A stretch of 41,734 bases of DNA from Actinomadura sp. 6K520 (GCF_004349245.1 NZ_SMLC01000055.1:1-41734); one strand, 5' to 3'; positions 1 through 6,958 are shown, numbered from the stretch's first letter. Program-made: numbers and translations. The notes: generated by a model not told the origin, from the letters alone.

Positions 1-603
1 TGGAGTCGGCGAGGATCGCGATCTCGGTGGGGCGGGGCTCGGCGTCTCCGCTTCGGCGGCGAACTGCCCCGTCCACGGCCCCTCTTCCGCCGTGCCCGGA
101 GGCTGGCCGCCGTTCTCCGGTGCCGCGGCGGGCTCCGGGACGGCCGGCGCCTGCTCCTCCATCGCCGCCGGTTCGTTCTCGGCGGCGGGCTCCGGGACGG
201 GCGCGGGCACGGGCGGCGCCTGCGCGTACGCCGGAGCGGGCATCTCGAACACGGCCGCCTCCGGCGCGGACCGGACCGGCGGGACGGGCACGTCGGTGAC
301 GGTGTTCGAGGTCGCCGGTCCGTCGGTGACGGTGTTCGAGGCGGCCTCGCCGTCCAGGCCGGGGACCGGGGAATCCTGGAAGGTCACGTCCAGGTCGTCC
401 TCGACATCGTCTTCGACGAGAGCGTCCTGCGGGACGTCCTGAAGCGTCGCTCCGGAGCCGACGAGGCCGTCCACGGGCCGGTCGACGAAGGTCTCCTCGG
501 GGCCCGGCGCGGCGGTTCCGGGCTCGGCGGCCCGGCCGCGGACGCGGAACTCGGCGGTCGTCTTGTGGTCCGGGGGAACATACCCGGGCTCCTCGCCGCT
601 CAA
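1..603 (-). CDS. Hypothetical acidic, Pro/Ala/Glu-rich protein (N-terminal part, cut by window edge)
   Basis: Reading the minus strand there is an open frame from a TTG at 601-603 to the window edge (201 codons, no stop). The TTG is preceded by GGAGGG with an 8-nt gap, the best start in this frame. The visible part has no hydrophobic segment and no catalytic motif: it begins MSGEEPGYVPPDHKTTAEFR, continues with a very acidic stretch (VEDDVEDDLDV, about residues 75-90) and ends in a Pro/Ala/Glu-rich linker. A ten-residue unit containing SNTVTD is repeated in tandem. Such disordered N-termini precede folded domains in many actinobacterial proteins, including MinD-like and type VII secretion-linked ATPases, but the folded part lies outside the window, so the function is unknown. 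It follows the Sel1-like gene with a 79-nt gap on the same strand. Confidence 0.6.
   Translation of the reverse strand, partial: MSGEEPGYVPPDHKTTAEFRVRGRAAEPGTAAPGPEETFVDRPVDGLVGSGATLQDVPQDALVEDDVEDDLDVTFQDSPVPGLDGEAASNTVTDGPATSNTVTDVPVPPVRSAPEAAVFEMPAPAYAQAPPVPAPVPEPAAENEPAAMEEQAPAVPEPAAAPENGGQPPGTAEEGPWTGQFAAEAETPSPAPPRSRSSPTP
291..341. repeat. In-frame tandem repeat, 30-nt period
   Basis: A 21-bp sequence at 291-311 recurs exactly at 321-341. Inside the minus-strand protein it gives two copies of SNTVTD, ten residues apart. It looks like a local duplication in a disordered linker. Confidence 0.8.
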
Positions 604-682
604 CTCGTCACCCCTCCAGTCGTCGATCTCATGGAGTCCGACGACGGACGCGGCGATTCGGTTCAGAGGTACCGCAAAGCGG

Positions 683-1060
683 TCAGCCGGCGGGGGTCGG
701 CTCCAGGCCGCGGCGGGCCGCCTGGCGCAGCTGCCGGTTGAGCGTGTCGGTGATCAGCTCGATCGCGTCCGGGCTGGTGGCGTTCTGGGCGCCGCTGAGC
801 CAGCGGGTGGCCTCGGCCAGCAGGTCCTCGGCCGAGACCGAGTCGTCGGCGGCGCCCGCGTCCGCCCGCCGCCCGAGGACGGCGCCGAGCCGCAGCGCGG
901 CGGCGGGACGGCCGGACTCGGCGGCGCGCCGGTACCAGTTCGCGGCCTGCTTCAGATCGCCCTCGCGCTCGTACATCTCCCCGAGACCGAAGGCCACGTC
1001 CGTCCATGTGCCGTCCGTCGGACGCCCAAGATCCTCGGGGCTCCAGCGTCGGACAGGCAT
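683..1060 (-). CDS. Sel1/TPR-like repeat protein
   Basis: A 125-residue soluble protein. Residues about 22-60 (VAFGLGEMYEREGDLKQAANWYRR and the following AAESGRPAAALRLG) have the spacing of a tetratricopeptide/Sel1 helix pair: G-x-M-Y then A-x-x-W-Y-R-R-A-A-x-x-G. A second, weaker unit follows (AEDLLAEATRWLSGA). These repeats normally serve protein-protein contact. I chose the ATG at 1058-1060 because GGAG lies 7 nt upstream; the open frame continues upstream to 1198, but that stretch reads as non-coding. The next gene downstream (1-603) is on the same strand after 79 nt, so the two may be co-transcribed. The partner is not deducible. Confidence 0.7.
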   Translation of the reverse strand: MPVRRWSPEDLGRPTDGTWTDVAFGLGEMYEREGDLKQAANWYRRAAESGRPAAALRLGAVLGRRADAGAADDSVSAEDLLAEATRWLSGAQNATSPDAIELITDTLNRQLRQAARRGLEPTPAG

Positions 1061-1163
1061 ACGATCACTCCGGTGGTTCGGGTCGGTGCATGACGGCGCG
1101 CGGAAGGCTCGCACGCGCCGTGCCGAACCCATGGTGGACGCTCCACCCGAAATCCGCCACCGC

Positions 1164-1183
1164 TTTCGCCATGTTTGGCGAAA
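1164..1183. repeat. Perfect 8-bp inverted repeat, 4-nt spacer
   Basis: TTTCGCCA (1164-1171) and TGGCGAAA (1176-1183) are exact reverse complements around TGTT. The element lies about 100 nt upstream of the Sel1-like gene and about 90 nt past the stop of the small membrane protein gene, so it may be an operator or a weak terminator hairpin. No U-run follows on either strand. The rest of 1061-1276 shows nothing recognisable. Confidence 0.5.
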
Positions 1184-1276
1184 TTCCTCCGCATGCATTC
1201 CGTTACCGGCGCAAAGACCCCCGTTCAGGCGAACGACCGGTTTCCGCCATCCGAGTAGCCCATTGCCCGACCATTG

Positions 1277-1585
1277 TCACCGGCGGGGCCGGACCACGGC
1301 GGCGAAGGCGGCTACCGCGCAGACCAGAGTAACGGGGGTGGGCGCCCCGACACGGCGGCCGATCTCCGCGGTGACGAGCAGAGCCGCTCCGCCCGCCACC
1401 AGGGCGCCCACGAGGTCCACGGGGGGCGGTGATGAGGGGGCGTCGGCGTGCCACACCCGCGTCAGGACCAGACGCGGGTGCGCGTGCGCGGTCGGGAACT
1501 CAGACCACTCCGTCGGCGCCCGTGTCGCTGCCGCACCCTGCATAGCCGCCTCGCGCGGTGCCTCTCTTCGGCCATCGCTTTCCAT
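1277..1585 (-). CDS. Small two-helix membrane protein
   Basis: Predicted 102 residues from an ATG at 1583-1585 with AGGAG about 7 nt upstream; a GTG at 1600 in the same frame overlaps the previous stop and lacks an SD. The N-terminal half is hydrophilic and acidic/basic mixed (MESDGRREAPREAAMQG); the C-terminal half has two hydrophobic spans (GALVAGGAALLVTAEI and VTLVCAVAAFAAVV) separated by GRRVGAPTP, and ends in VRPRR. That suggests a hairpin membrane protein with its basic ends inside. It directly follows the gene at 1597-1875 (11-nt gap), so the pair probably forms an operon. I do not recognise the family. Confidence 0.55.
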   Translation of the reverse strand: MESDGRREAPREAAMQGAAATRAPTEWSEFPTAHAHPRLVLTRVWHADAPSSPPPVDLVGALVAGGAALLVTAEIGRRVGAPTPVTLVCAVAAFAAVVRPRR

Positions 1586-1596
1586 CTCGGCTCTCC

Positions 1597-1875
1597 TCAC
1601 CGGACTCGTGACTGCCGAGCCCCTGCGGCGACGGGTGATTCGGTTTCAACGGCGGCCTCGGCCGATGCCGGCGCCATGACCGGCACCGCAGTGCTTCGTA
1701 CGACCACGTTGACCAGGAGTCCCGAGCGCCCACCGGTCGGCTCGCCGCCGACCAGTCGCCCTCGGAACACCTGGGCGCCGGCGGACCGCCCGAGGGCCAG
1801 CACGTAGCACGCGAAGGACAGGAAGACGAACGCCGGGACGAGTACCCACAGGTAGAGGGCCAGGTTGTCGATCAT
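1597..1875 (-). CDS. Small single-pass membrane protein
   Basis: Predicted 92 residues. The ATG at 1873-1875 is favoured over a GTG two codons upstream because AGGAG then sits 7 nt away. One clear transmembrane helix spans about residues 6-28 (ALYLWVLVPAFVFLSFACYV), followed by LALGRSAGAQVFRGRLVGGE and an Ala/Val-rich C-terminal half (LLVNVVVRSTAVPVMAPASA) that looks like a small beta-rich domain plus tail. First gene of a probable two-gene unit with 1277-1585. Function unknown. The 220 nt upstream, shared with the GntR gene on the plus strand, contain two strong palindromes, so the unit may be divergently controlled with the regulator. Confidence 0.6.
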   Translation of the reverse strand: MIDNLALYLWVLVPAFVFLSFACYVLALGRSAGAQVFRGRLVGGEPTGGRSGLLVNVVVRSTAVPVMAPASAEAAVETESPVAAGARQSRVR

Positions 1876-2005
1876 TTCCACGCTCCTCTCAGCGGGGTGC
1901 CGAGGGCGAAACCGATCAGCCCGACCAGACGGAGGGAACCCCTGACAACCTGTTGATCCCCTCGATAGGATTGAACTCTTCGGTGGGTCTGGACTGGCTT
2001 ACTAG

Positions 2006-2052
2006 GGTTTTGCCCTATCAGAGGTGTAACCACCTTCAGACAGGGCAAAACC
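2006..2052. promoter_or_regulatory. Long imperfect dyad upstream of GntR gene
   Basis: Outer arms GGTTTTGCCCT (2006-2016) and AGGGCAAAACC (2042-2052) are perfect 11-bp inverted repeats. Nested almost concentrically is a smaller one, AGGTG (2022-2026) / CACCT (2031-2035), around TAAC. The element sits 44 nt before the GntR start in the divergent region between 1875 and 2096. A dyad of this size could bind a dimeric or tetrameric regulator or form a cruciform. No convincing -35/-10 pair could be assigned. Confidence 0.65.
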
Positions 2053-2072
2053 TGATCATCGGTATCAATATG

Positions 2073-2088
2073 TCTGATTGCAATCAGA
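2073..2088. promoter_or_regulatory. Perfect 16-bp palindrome over the GntR RBS (putative operator)
   Basis: TCTGATTGCAATCAGA is fully self-complementary. Its right end overlaps the ribosome-binding site AGAGG (2085-2090) of the GntR gene that starts at 2096. Dimeric GntR-family winged-helix proteins commonly bind short palindromes in their own promoters, so autoregulation is the simplest reading (inference). Confidence 0.65.
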
Positions 2089-2095
2089 GGTCGTC

Positions 2096-2917
2096 ATGGC
2101 GGAGATGCGCCCCAAGTACATGCGGATCGCGGCGGACCTGCAGGGACAGATCGAGGAGGGCGTCCTGGCGCCCGGCGATCAGCTGCCTCCGGAAAAGGAA
2201 CTGGCCAGCCACTGGGATGTCTCAGCGAACACGATCAAGAAGGCCGTGAACGAGCTGCGCAAGGGCGGCCACGTCGAGACCGTCCCACAGAAGGGCAGCT
2301 TCGTCACCAAGCCGGTCCAGCCGTTCGTCATCACCCTCAACCACATGGATCTAGGGGAGGACGACGTTCCCGGACGGGGCTTCGGCGGAGGGGAAGGTAA
2401 AGCGTTCGTCGCGGAGGCGAAGCGCCAAAAACACGAGGCGCACTTCTCGGAACCGACGGTCGAGGTCATCGACGCGAAGGAGGCGCAGATCAAGGCGCTG
2501 GGCATCCCCTCGAACCAGCCGCATCCGCAGGTCGTCCGCCGGTCACAGGAACGATTTGTCGGCGGCAAGCCGAACTCGCTTCAGCACTCGTACTTCCGAC
2601 TGGAACTGGCGATCAAGGCGCAGGCCCTGATCAAGACGGTGGACATCGGGGAGGGCACTGTCGCCTACCTGCAGAGCCACGGCCACGTGCAGACCGGCTA
2701 CGAGGACGAGTTCGACGCTCGCCCGCCAACGGCGGAGGAGCTGAAGTTCTTCGGCCTCTCCAAGGACAGTCTTGCCGTGATCGAACACAGACGGACTGCC
2801 TACGATCAGAACGGCGAACCGTTCCGCCTCACGGTTACCATCTATAAGCCTGGCACCAACAAAATCCGCTTCATCGCCGGAGAGGTGCCTCACGAGGTAT
2901 GGGAACGCGGTTCCTGA
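2096..2917 (+). CDS. GntR-family regulator with UTRA ligand domain (copy 1)
   Basis: A 273-residue transcription factor. Residues about 5-73 form a winged helix typical of the HutC/GntR group (YMRIAADLQGQIEEG, PGDQLPPEKELA, VSANTIKKAVNELRKGG, then the wing GSFV). About 105-265 is a UTRA-type ligand domain with VVRRSQERFVGGKP, GTVAYL and RTAYDQNGEPFRLTVT. The ATG at 2096 has AGAGG 5 nt upstream; an earlier TTG at 2078 would place the palindrome inside the gene and lacks an SD. It is paralogous to the regulator at 3441: both share TAY-x2-(N/D)G-x2-FRLTVT near the end. HutC-type UTRA domains bind sugars, amino acids or similar small ligands; the ligand here is unknown. Its GC content is visibly lower than that of the flanking genes. 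Confidence 0.88.
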   Translation: MAEMRPKYMRIAADLQGQIEEGVLAPGDQLPPEKELASHWDVSANTIKKAVNELRKGGHVETVPQKGSFVTKPVQPFVITLNHMDLGEDDVPGRGFGGGEGKAFVAEAKRQKHEAHFSEPTVEVIDAKEAQIKALGIPSNQPHPQVVRRSQERFVGGKPNSLQHSYFRLELAIKAQALIKTVDIGEGTVAYLQSHGHVQTGYEDEFDARPPTAEELKFFGLSKDSLAVIEHRRTAYDQNGEPFRLTVTIYKPGTNKIRFIAGEVPHEVWERGS

Positions 2918-2962
2918 CTCGTCTCCATCCATCAGCGACACCATCATCCACAAAGGACCAAG

Positions 2963-3352
2963 ATGTCCGTTTCTATGATCCCGGCCCATCACCCGGACCC
3001 GGAAGTCGACACCGCGCACGGCTACGTCGCGAACATGACGCAAACGCTTGCCGCCAGAGGCATCCCGGTGAGCGACGTCTGGCTCGACCCGAAGGGTCCC
3101 GTGGACGCAACCATCATCACCGGTAAGAACGCGCTCGTGTGGGACGAGTGGACCGGTTGGAGGATCGGTATCTACCTGTCCGGGCGGCAAGGCGTGCGCA
3201 CCGTCCTCAAGGACCCGCGACAGCTTGGCGGCGGCGTGCTGGCGTCATCGCTCGCTATCGCCGACCTCGTCACGAGCGGTTCGTCTCTTCCGCTGGTGAC
3301 GCGGCAGCCGCACGCGCGCGACGGGCTGTTCGACACGCTCCGCCGCTTCTGA
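2963..3352 (+). CDS. DUF6292-like small protein
   Basis: A 129-residue soluble protein with ATG at 2963 and AAAGGA 5 nt upstream. It starts 45 nt after the first GntR gene on the same strand. The core (residues about 20-90) runs HGYVANMTQTLAARGIPVSD, VWLDPKGPVDATIITGK, ALVWDEWTGWRIGIY, which matches the pattern I remember for the actinobacterial DUF6292 family: a predicted alpha/beta protein with V-W-x-(D/E)-P and L-W-D-E-x2-G-W. Its role is unknown. The family is often found beside HTH regulators, which fits this position between two GntR genes. No catalytic motif or membrane span is visible. Confidence 0.72.
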   Translation: MSVSMIPAHHPDPEVDTAHGYVANMTQTLAARGIPVSDVWLDPKGPVDATIITGKNALVWDEWTGWRIGIYLSGRQGVRTVLKDPRQLGGGVLASSLAIADLVTSGSSLPLVTRQPHARDGLFDTLRRF

Positions 3353-3440
3353 TCCGCAAACCGGTCGTGGCCGTCCATCCGGCCACGACCGGCCAAAGTG
3401 CCCCGATAGCAACCACCGGCCGCCGGGAAGGAAGCACATC

Positions 3441-4328
3441 GTGGCCCGCACAACCCCTCGCCGCTGGCGCGACATCGCCAGTGACCTGCTCCAGCGCATC
3501 GAGGCCGGCGACCTCTCTCCCGGAGACGGCAAATTTGGCCGGCGCCGCCTCCCGCCTGAGAAGGAGCTGGAGGCCTACTACGGCGCGTCCCGCAACACCG
3601 TCCGGGAGGCGCTGTCCTGGCTGCAGCAGCAGGGATTCGTCGTCTCCGAGCAGGGCAAGGGGACCTTCGTCGTCCACCGCCCAAACATCGTCCACGTCAC
3701 GCTGTCGGCGGCCGAGCTGGGGCTCGCGCCGGGCAACAGGTCGGGTCAGTGGTACAACCGGGACGCCTTCATTCCCGCGAACCGCGAAGTGACGGTGTCC
3801 CCGGTCAAGGTGGAGGTCCAGGAGGGCACGAAGGTCATCGCCCGGTACCTGCAGAGCAACCCGGGTTCGGAGTTCGTCTCCCGCCACCAGGAACTGTTCT
3901 TCGACGAGCGGCCCTGGGCCCTGCAGACATCGTTCTACCCGCTCAGCTTCGCCACCGAAGGCGCGTCCCGGCTGCTCTCCCCCCGTGACATCCCCGAAGG
4001 CGCGGTCGCCTACCTCGGCGAGACGCTCGGCTACAGCGAGGTCGGCTTCCACGACGAGATTAGGGCCCGGATCCCGGACGAGAACGAGAAGCGCTTCTTC
4101 AACCTCGGCGACTCCGCCGCCGACGTCGTCTTCGAGACCGTCCGGACGGCGTACTCCCCCGACGGCAAGGCGTTCCGGCTCACCGTGACGGTATGGCCGG
4201 CCGACCGCACGCGGCTGCACTACAACCATGGGCAGGTCCCCGACGATGTTCTCTGGGCGCCGGGCTCGGAAGCACCTCCGAGCCATCCGCCCGAATCACC
4301 GCCGGTCGAAGGCGCCGCGAGCGACTGA
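3441..4328 (+). CDS. GntR-family regulator with UTRA-like domain (copy 2)
   Basis: A 295-residue transcription factor from GTG at 3441 with GGAAGGAAG 6 nt upstream. The winged helix (residues about 5-80) shows WRDIASDLLQRIEAGDLSPG, LPPEKELEAYYGASRNTVRE, ALSWLQQQGFV and GKGTFVV. The ligand domain (about 115-275) has SRHQELFFDERPWALQTSFY, EGAVAYLGE, FHDEIRARIPDENEKRFFNL and TAYSPDGKAFRLTVTVWP. The last motif aligns with the neighbour at 2096, so the two are diverged paralogues. An extra Pro/Ser/Glu-rich tail of about 20 residues closes the protein. It is followed by the GNAT gene after 38 nt. Confidence 0.88.
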   Translation: MARTTPRRWRDIASDLLQRIEAGDLSPGDGKFGRRRLPPEKELEAYYGASRNTVREALSWLQQQGFVVSEQGKGTFVVHRPNIVHVTLSAAELGLAPGNRSGQWYNRDAFIPANREVTVSPVKVEVQEGTKVIARYLQSNPGSEFVSRHQELFFDERPWALQTSFYPLSFATEGASRLLSPRDIPEGAVAYLGETLGYSEVGFHDEIRARIPDENEKRFFNLGDSAADVVFETVRTAYSPDGKAFRLTVTVWPADRTRLHYNHGQVPDDVLWAPGSEAPPSHPPESPPVEGAASD

Positions 4329-4366
4329 TTCGGCGGCTGTTCTTTCTCCTCGGAGTTCAGGAGCAC

Positions 4367-4975
4367 GTGGACACAGCGACCAGACCTCACCGGCGTCCTC
4401 GAATCCCCTACACCGGTTACTGCCTTCGCATCGCCCGCCCCGACGAACTCGACTCCATCCTCGGGCTCATCGACCACGCGGCCGCATGGGTGCGAGAGAA
4501 GAAGAACACGCGACAGTGGGCCCGGCCGTGGCCCAGCCGGGACGGCCGTCAGAAGCGCGTCTACGAGGCCCTGGTTAACCGGGAGACGTGGCTGCTGTCC
4601 GATAGGGAACGGCCGATCGGCACTGTCAGCATCAGACTGCTCGGCCACGAAGAGCTCTGGACCGCGCAGGAGCGCGAGACCGCGGCCGTCTACCTCCACC
4701 GTCTCGTCATCCACCGTGCTTATGCCGGCCTCGGCCTGGGCGCCGAGCTGATCGATTGGGCCGGGCGCAAGGGAGCTTCCCAGCAGCGGAAGGCCGAGCT
4801 GATCCGCATCGACGTCTGGACCGACAACACCGAACTCCACGACTATTACCGCCGCCTGGGCTTCAAAGACGTCGCCATCCGCACCACCAGCGACAACATC
4901 CCCTCAGGCGCCCTCTTCGAAAGACCGCTCCACACGACCGCGGTCACCCGGATCACCGAACGGCACCGGCCGTAG
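4367..4975 (+). CDS. GNAT-family N-acetyltransferase
   Basis: A 202-residue acetyltransferase. The GTG at 4367 is the likely start: AGGAG is just upstream and the preceding in-frame codons read as the end of the GntR gene in another frame. The GNAT fold is visible as beta strands around LRIARPDELDSILGLID, WLLSDRERPIGTVSIRLLG, the central YLHRLVIHRAYAGLGLGAEL (acetyl-CoA pyrophosphate loop R-x2-G-x-G, about residues 110-128) and IRIDVWTDNTELHDYYRRLG near the C-terminus, where N-x2-L-x2-Y-Y is typical. The substrate is unknown. It is the last gene of the cassette with the two GntR regulators; self-modification or resistance to an antibiotic-like molecule are possibilities that the sequence does not decide. 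Confidence 0.85.
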   Translation: MDTATRPHRRPRIPYTGYCLRIARPDELDSILGLIDHAAAWVREKKNTRQWARPWPSRDGRQKRVYEALVNRETWLLSDRERPIGTVSIRLLGHEELWTAQERETAAVYLHRLVIHRAYAGLGLGAELIDWAGRKGASQQRKAELIRIDVWTDNTELHDYYRRLGFKDVAIRTTSDNIPSGALFERPLHTTAVTRITERHRP

Positions 4976-4990
4976 GAGATGCCCGGCCGG
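4966..4990. terminator. Short bidirectional hairpin between convergent genes
   Basis: CCGGCCG (4966-4972) and CGGCCGG (4984-4990) pair around an 11-nt loop that contains the GNAT stop codon. It lies in the 24-nt gap between the convergent GNAT and RHH genes. There is no U-run, so this is a weak candidate. Confidence 0.4.
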
Positions 4991-4999
4991 CGGGTGTGG

Positions 5000-5287
5000 T
5001 CAGACGAAGCGGACGAGCATCAGGTCGCTGTCGGGGGTTTCGCGCCAATAGACCGCGCCGGGTTCGCGGGACATGTTCTCGACCTCGTTGGCGATGATCA
5101 GCGCGCGGTTGATGCAGTCGGTCTTGTTGTAGCCGGTCAGTTCCTGGAGGCGCTGGAGGGCCTGGACGGCCTTGCCGGTGAGGTTGATCGTCACGCGCTC
5201 GCCCTGCGGGATCGCCTCGGCGCGGTGGGGGTCGTCGGCGTCCATGGTTCCACCCGAGTTGTCGGAGGCTGCTCGAGAGTTCGTCAT
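5000..5287 (-). CDS. Ribbon-helix-helix (CopG/Arc-type) DNA-binding protein
   Basis: Predicted 95 residues from an ATG at 5285-5287 with GGAG 9 nt upstream. Residues about 30-70 (RVTINLTGKAVQALQRLQEL then TGYNKTDCINRALIIANEVE) form the RHH fold: a beta strand R-V-T-I-N-L, a helix, the turn G-Y-N-K-T-D and a second helix. The N-terminal 30 residues are polar and probably disordered; the C-terminal 25 (REPGAVYWRETPDSDLMLVR) resemble the short tail seen on small actinobacterial RHH proteins. Such proteins act as dimeric repressors or antitoxins. No toxin gene is in the same operon; the nearby GNAT is convergent. It may control its own promoter in 5288-5626. Confidence 0.75.
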   Translation of the reverse strand: MTNSRAASDNSGGTMDADDPHRAEAIPQGERVTINLTGKAVQALQRLQELTGYNKTDCINRALIIANEVENMSREPGAVYWRETPDSDLMLVRFV

Positions 5288-5626
5288 GAGCGCGTACTCC
5301 AATCGGGGGCGGAGGCCGGTCCGGCGGGAGGCGCCGGGGCCGCCGCCGGTGAGGCGAGGATACAGCCTTCCGTCAGCAAACCCATGCCCCTGGTACAGGG
5401 TGCACGTTAGTGCTTCCCCTGCTCTCCACCCCGGAAACCTCCGCCATCTCGACTTCGCTTGATTGTCGCCATCAGGCTAGCTCATAGTCACCTGATTTCG
5501 TACATCAAATGTATGGTCTTTGTATGACCGCGGTTGTAGCCTCGGGGTTGGGAGAAGTGGGGACACGACGAACGCCGGGATGGCGGCGTACACTACGCCG
5601 CACCTTCCCGGGGGAAGGACTGATTC
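5288..5626. promoter_or_regulatory. Divergent intergenic region with two inverted repeats
   Basis: The 339 nt separating the RHH gene (minus) from the cyclase-like gene (plus) contain no supported gene. An AT-richer patch carries TACAT-CAA-ATGTA (5501-5513) and, just upstream, ATCAGG (5471-5476) with CCTGAT (5491-5496), 14 nt apart. Either could be the RHH operator (inference). No promoter hexamer pair is convincing. Confidence 0.4.
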
Positions 5627-6952
5627 GTGAGCACCGACCGTTCCGCGGCGCGGCTGTGGAGGCAGGCGACCTCCCACGGCGGCGCCGGCCTGCTGAACGC
5701 GAAGGTCACGACCCCCGTGACGCTCCTCGCCGTCCTGCTCGGATACGCGCTGGACGGCTCGCCGGGCGCGATGGTCGTCGGCGGCCTGACGTTCCTGTCG
5801 TTTCCCGCGGTGACCATGACGAACGCGTTCGTCCAGTACCTGCGGGCCGGGTCGCTGCGGGAGACGAGCGGGCCGCCGCCCGCTCCCCCGCCTTCCGTCG
5901 CCGGCCGCCTCCAGGTGGCCGAGCACCTGCCCCTGCCCGGCCGCTCCCATGGCGGGACGACGTTCTGGGGAGCGCTGAGCCCGGACGAGCGGCAGGCGCT
6001 GTACGCGGTGGCGCGCCCCCACACGTACGGCAAGGAGGACGTGCTCTGCCGCGAGGGCGGGCCCGCCGGCGAGGTCATCGTGATCCTGTCCGGCTGGACG
6101 CGGGTGTCGGTCGAGGAGGGCCCCGAGCAGCGGATCATCGCGTTCCGGGGCGCGGGCGAGCTGGTCGGCGAGCGGGCCGCGCTGATGGTCAAGGACCGGT
6201 CCGCCACCGTCACCGCGGAAGGCGACGTCCAGGTGCTCCGTGTCGGTGCCAGGGACTTCTCCGCCTTCCTGGACGGGAACCCGCGCGTCCGCGGCGTCCT
6301 GGAGCAGCAGGTCTACCGGCGGCAGATCGAGCGGCCCGCGCAGGGCGTCCTGCCCGAGTGGTCGGGGGGCAACTGCACCGTGCTGATCACCGACATCACC
6401 GGGTTCAGCTCGCCGGCGCGCACCGACGCCGACCGCAGGGACGTGCTGGAGACCATGTACCGGCTCCTGGACGAGGCGTTCACCGCCTCGGGCCTCGCCC
6501 TCTCGGACTTCTACCAGGAGGACCGCGGCGACGGCGCCCTCATCGTCGTCCCGCCGACCACGCCGACCGAGGCGGTCGTCGACCCGATGCTCGCGCACCT
6601 GGCCGCGGCGCTGCGCCGGCACAACCGCCGCGCCGCCGAGGCCACCCGGATGCAGCTGCGGGCCGCGCTGCACGTGGGTCCCGTGCAGCGCGGCCCGAAG
6701 GGCGTCTCCGGCATCTCGATCATCACCGCCCGCCGGATGGTGGACGCGCCCGCGGTGAAGAAGCGCGTCGCCGAGACGGGCGCCGACCTCGCCTTCGTCG
6801 CCTCCGACTTCGTGTTCGAGAACGTGATCACGTCCGCCCCGGGCTTCGTCGACCCCGGCCGCTACGCACGCGTGCGGGTCCGGCTGAAGGAGACGTCGCT
6901 GTCGGCGTGGCTCACGCTGGAAGGCGGAGAATCGCAGCTCAGAGCCGTCTGA
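5627..6952 (+). CDS. Membrane protein with cNMP-binding and degenerate class III cyclase domains
   Basis: A 441-residue protein from GTG at 5627 with GGAAGGA 7 nt upstream. Two hydrophobic spans (about 29-41 and 47-62) make a membrane hairpin. About 110-215 is a CRP-like cyclic-nucleotide domain (EVIVILSGWTRVSVEEG, GAGELVGERAALM, RSATVTAEGDVQVL). About 248-430 is a class III nucleotidyl cyclase homology domain: CTVLITDITGFSS with metal Asp256, and YQEDRGDGALIVVPP with Asp302, 46 residues apart as in true cyclases. However the usual adenine-selecting Lys four before the second Asp is Glu298, and the Asn of the V-N-x-A-A-R motif is absent (GISIITARRMVD). Two metal ligands remain but substrate and transition-state residues do not, so it may be a nucleotide sensor or inactive cyclase. 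Confidence 0.8.
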   Translation: MSTDRSAARLWRQATSHGGAGLLNAKVTTPVTLLAVLLGYALDGSPGAMVVGGLTFLSFPAVTMTNAFVQYLRAGSLRETSGPPPAPPPSVAGRLQVAEHLPLPGRSHGGTTFWGALSPDERQALYAVARPHTYGKEDVLCREGGPAGEVIVILSGWTRVSVEEGPEQRIIAFRGAGELVGERAALMVKDRSATVTAEGDVQVLRVGARDFSAFLDGNPRVRGVLEQQVYRRQIERPAQGVLPEWSGGNCTVLITDITGFSSPARTDADRRDVLETMYRLLDEAFTASGLALSDFYQEDRGDGALIVVPPTTPTEAVVDPMLAHLAAALRRHNRRAAEATRMQLRAALHVGPVQRGPKGVSGISIITARRMVDAPAVKKRVAETGADLAFVASDFVFENVITSAPGFVDPGRYARVRVRLKETSLSAWLTLEGGESQLRAV

Positions 6953-6958
6953 GGCCGG

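Noticed and set aside
4367..5287. GNAT plus RHH as a toxin-antitoxin pair
   Set aside because: GNAT toxins and RHH antitoxins are encoded in one operon with the antitoxin first. Here the genes are convergent on opposite strands and the GNAT is longer (202 residues) than usual TacT-type toxins.
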